DNA from: Desulfovibrio sp.
Lineage (GTDB): Bacteria > Desulfobacterota > Desulfovibrionia > Desulfovibrionales > Desulfovibrionaceae
Reading direction: 5' to 3'
Assembly: GCA_003525525.1 (NCBI GenBank)
Contig: DQED01000204.1
Span: 1-15,185 of the forward strand
Length of the DNA stretch: 15,185 nucleotides
Below are positions 14,321 to 15,185 of the stretch, piece after piece (position 1 is the first letter of the stretch; every line of letters begins with the position of its first letter). The translations under genes were made by a program, and so were the position numbers. The notes beneath the pieces are model-generated. The model did no database searches, was not told the DNA's origin, and worked only from the letters and a program-made list of their open reading frames with translations.

Positions 14321-15185
14321 TGACCGTTTTCCGTTTGTTCGTGAAATGCCGTTTTCTTGCCGCGCTGGGTATGGCGTCCCTGCTGGCCATGCACCTGTCC
14401 GGCTGCGCCACGGACAGCTCGGGTCAGGAGACCACCGCCCAGGCGCCGCCGCCGCCCGAAATCGTGGCCCATTCCGTCCGGCACGCCGACATCCCCCTGG
14501 ACATGGCTTTCATGGGCCAGACCGCGGGTTCGCGCGAAGTCGAAGTCCGCGCCCGGGTCGGCGGCATCTTGCTGCGCCGCAACTATGAGGAAGGCCGTCC
14601 CGTGCGCCGGGGCGAGCTCATGTTCGAAATAGACCCCGCCCCCTACCAGGCCGCGCTGGAACAGGCCCAGGGCGCGTTGGGCCAGGCCGAAGCCACCCTG
14701 GACCAGGCCAAGCGCGACGCCGCACGCATGGAGACGCTCTACAAGGGCGATGTGGTGGCGAAAAAGGACTACGACGACGCCAAGACCACCCTGGCTTCGA
14801 CCACGTCCGCCGTGGAGACCGCCCGGGGCAAGGTGCGCGAAGCCTCGCTCAACCTGGAATGGACCAAGGTCACGGCCCCCATTTCCGGCCTGACCAGCAA
14901 GGAGGCCCGTTCCGAAGGCAGCCTCATCACCACCACGAGCGACGGAAGCCTGCTCACCGCCATCAACCGCGTCGATCCGCTCTACGTCAACTTCTCCATG
15001 TCCGGGCAGGAGTCCCTGCGCCTGCGCAAGCTCCAGGCCGAGGGCAAGGTGGCGTTCGGCCAGGAGGGCGACTTCGTCGTGCGCCTGACCCTGCCCGACG
15101 GCAGCGCCTACAAGGAGCCCGGGCGCATCAACTTCACGGACACGCAGGTCGATCCCACCACGGGCGTGGTCAAGGTCCGGGCCGA
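14321..15185 (+). CDS. RND-efflux periplasmic adaptor (membrane fusion) lipoprotein, 3' end outside window
   Basis: 288 complete codons are visible and the frame is still open at the window edge. The N-terminus is a lipoprotein signal with lipobox LSGC (C29). Next come a Pro-rich linker (41-46), MGQTAGSREVEVRARVGGIL (65-84, beta-barrel/lipoyl entry), the lipoyl half VRRGELMFEIDPAPYQ, a helical hairpin rich in Ala, Gln, Glu and Lys (about 108-175, with LYKGDVVAKKDYDDAK), the second lipoyl half WTKVTAPISGLTS and the start of the beta-barrel (NRVDPLYVNFSMS). This is the AcrA/MexA family, which couples an inner-membrane RND pump to an outer-membrane channel. The ATG at 14321 has GGAGGAG four bases upstream. 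The pump gene is expected just beyond the window. Control by the TetR protein upstream is likely. Confidence 0.93.

Noticed and set aside
1..15185. CRISPR array, insertion sequence, or second attachment site matching the tRNA 3' ends.
   Set aside because: No regularly spaced repeats, no transposase and no further copy of the tRNA-Asp 3' sequence were seen by eye.

Overview
The window is GC-rich bacterial chromosome with dense coding. The gene set points to a Desulfovibrionaceae-type sulfate reducer (Desulfovibrio/Solidesulfovibrio-like). The clues are an outer-membrane porin of the kind common in that group, a short-Q-loop cytochrome bd oxidase beside an Rrf2 regulator, a divergent FeoB, and a tRNA-adjacent integrase remnant of a type I associate with Desulfovibrio. 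The taxonomic call is inference from recognised families; no database was searched.

Left end (1-1040): the 3' end of one tRNA, a complete tRNA-Asp(GTC), its terminator, and a decayed tyrosine recombinase gene on the minus strand, with one clear single-base frameshift and a missing N-terminus. This looks like the scar of a mobile element that once used the tRNA locus. Next come two divergent housekeeping genes: an MOFRL-type glycerate 2-kinase (minus, 1060-2418) and NudC-type NADH pyrophosphatase (plus, 2564-3457).

Respiratory module (3482-6656): an Rrf2-family regulator with a clustered set of Cys residues, preceded by a good sigma70-like promoter and an inverted repeat just after the -10, then cydA and cydB, closed by a strong intrinsic terminator. 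The likely logic is redox or Fe-S sensing control of the high-affinity oxidase cytochrome bd, which protects an anaerobe from oxygen.

Iron/c-di-GMP module (6677-10906): a Fur-like box, then an HD-GYP protein (predicted c-di-GMP phosphodiesterase), a two-TM GGDEF protein (predicted diguanylate cyclase) and a divergent FeoB ferrous-iron transporter. The HD-GYP-GGDEF gap is 46 bp and the GGDEF-FeoB gap is 3 bp, so this looks like one operon that ties c-di-GMP synthesis and breakdown to iron import. It is the most unusual arrangement in the window. A separate outer-membrane porin gene (11019-12449) follows, with its own leader and a long hairpin downstream.

Right end (12640-15185): a TetR/AcrR regulator with a palindrome over its promoter, a secreted SGNH/sialate-acetylesterase-like protein overlapping the end of tetR, and the start of an RND-type efflux membrane-fusion lipoprotein that runs off the window. 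This looks like a regulator plus efflux operon with an envelope esterase inserted between them.
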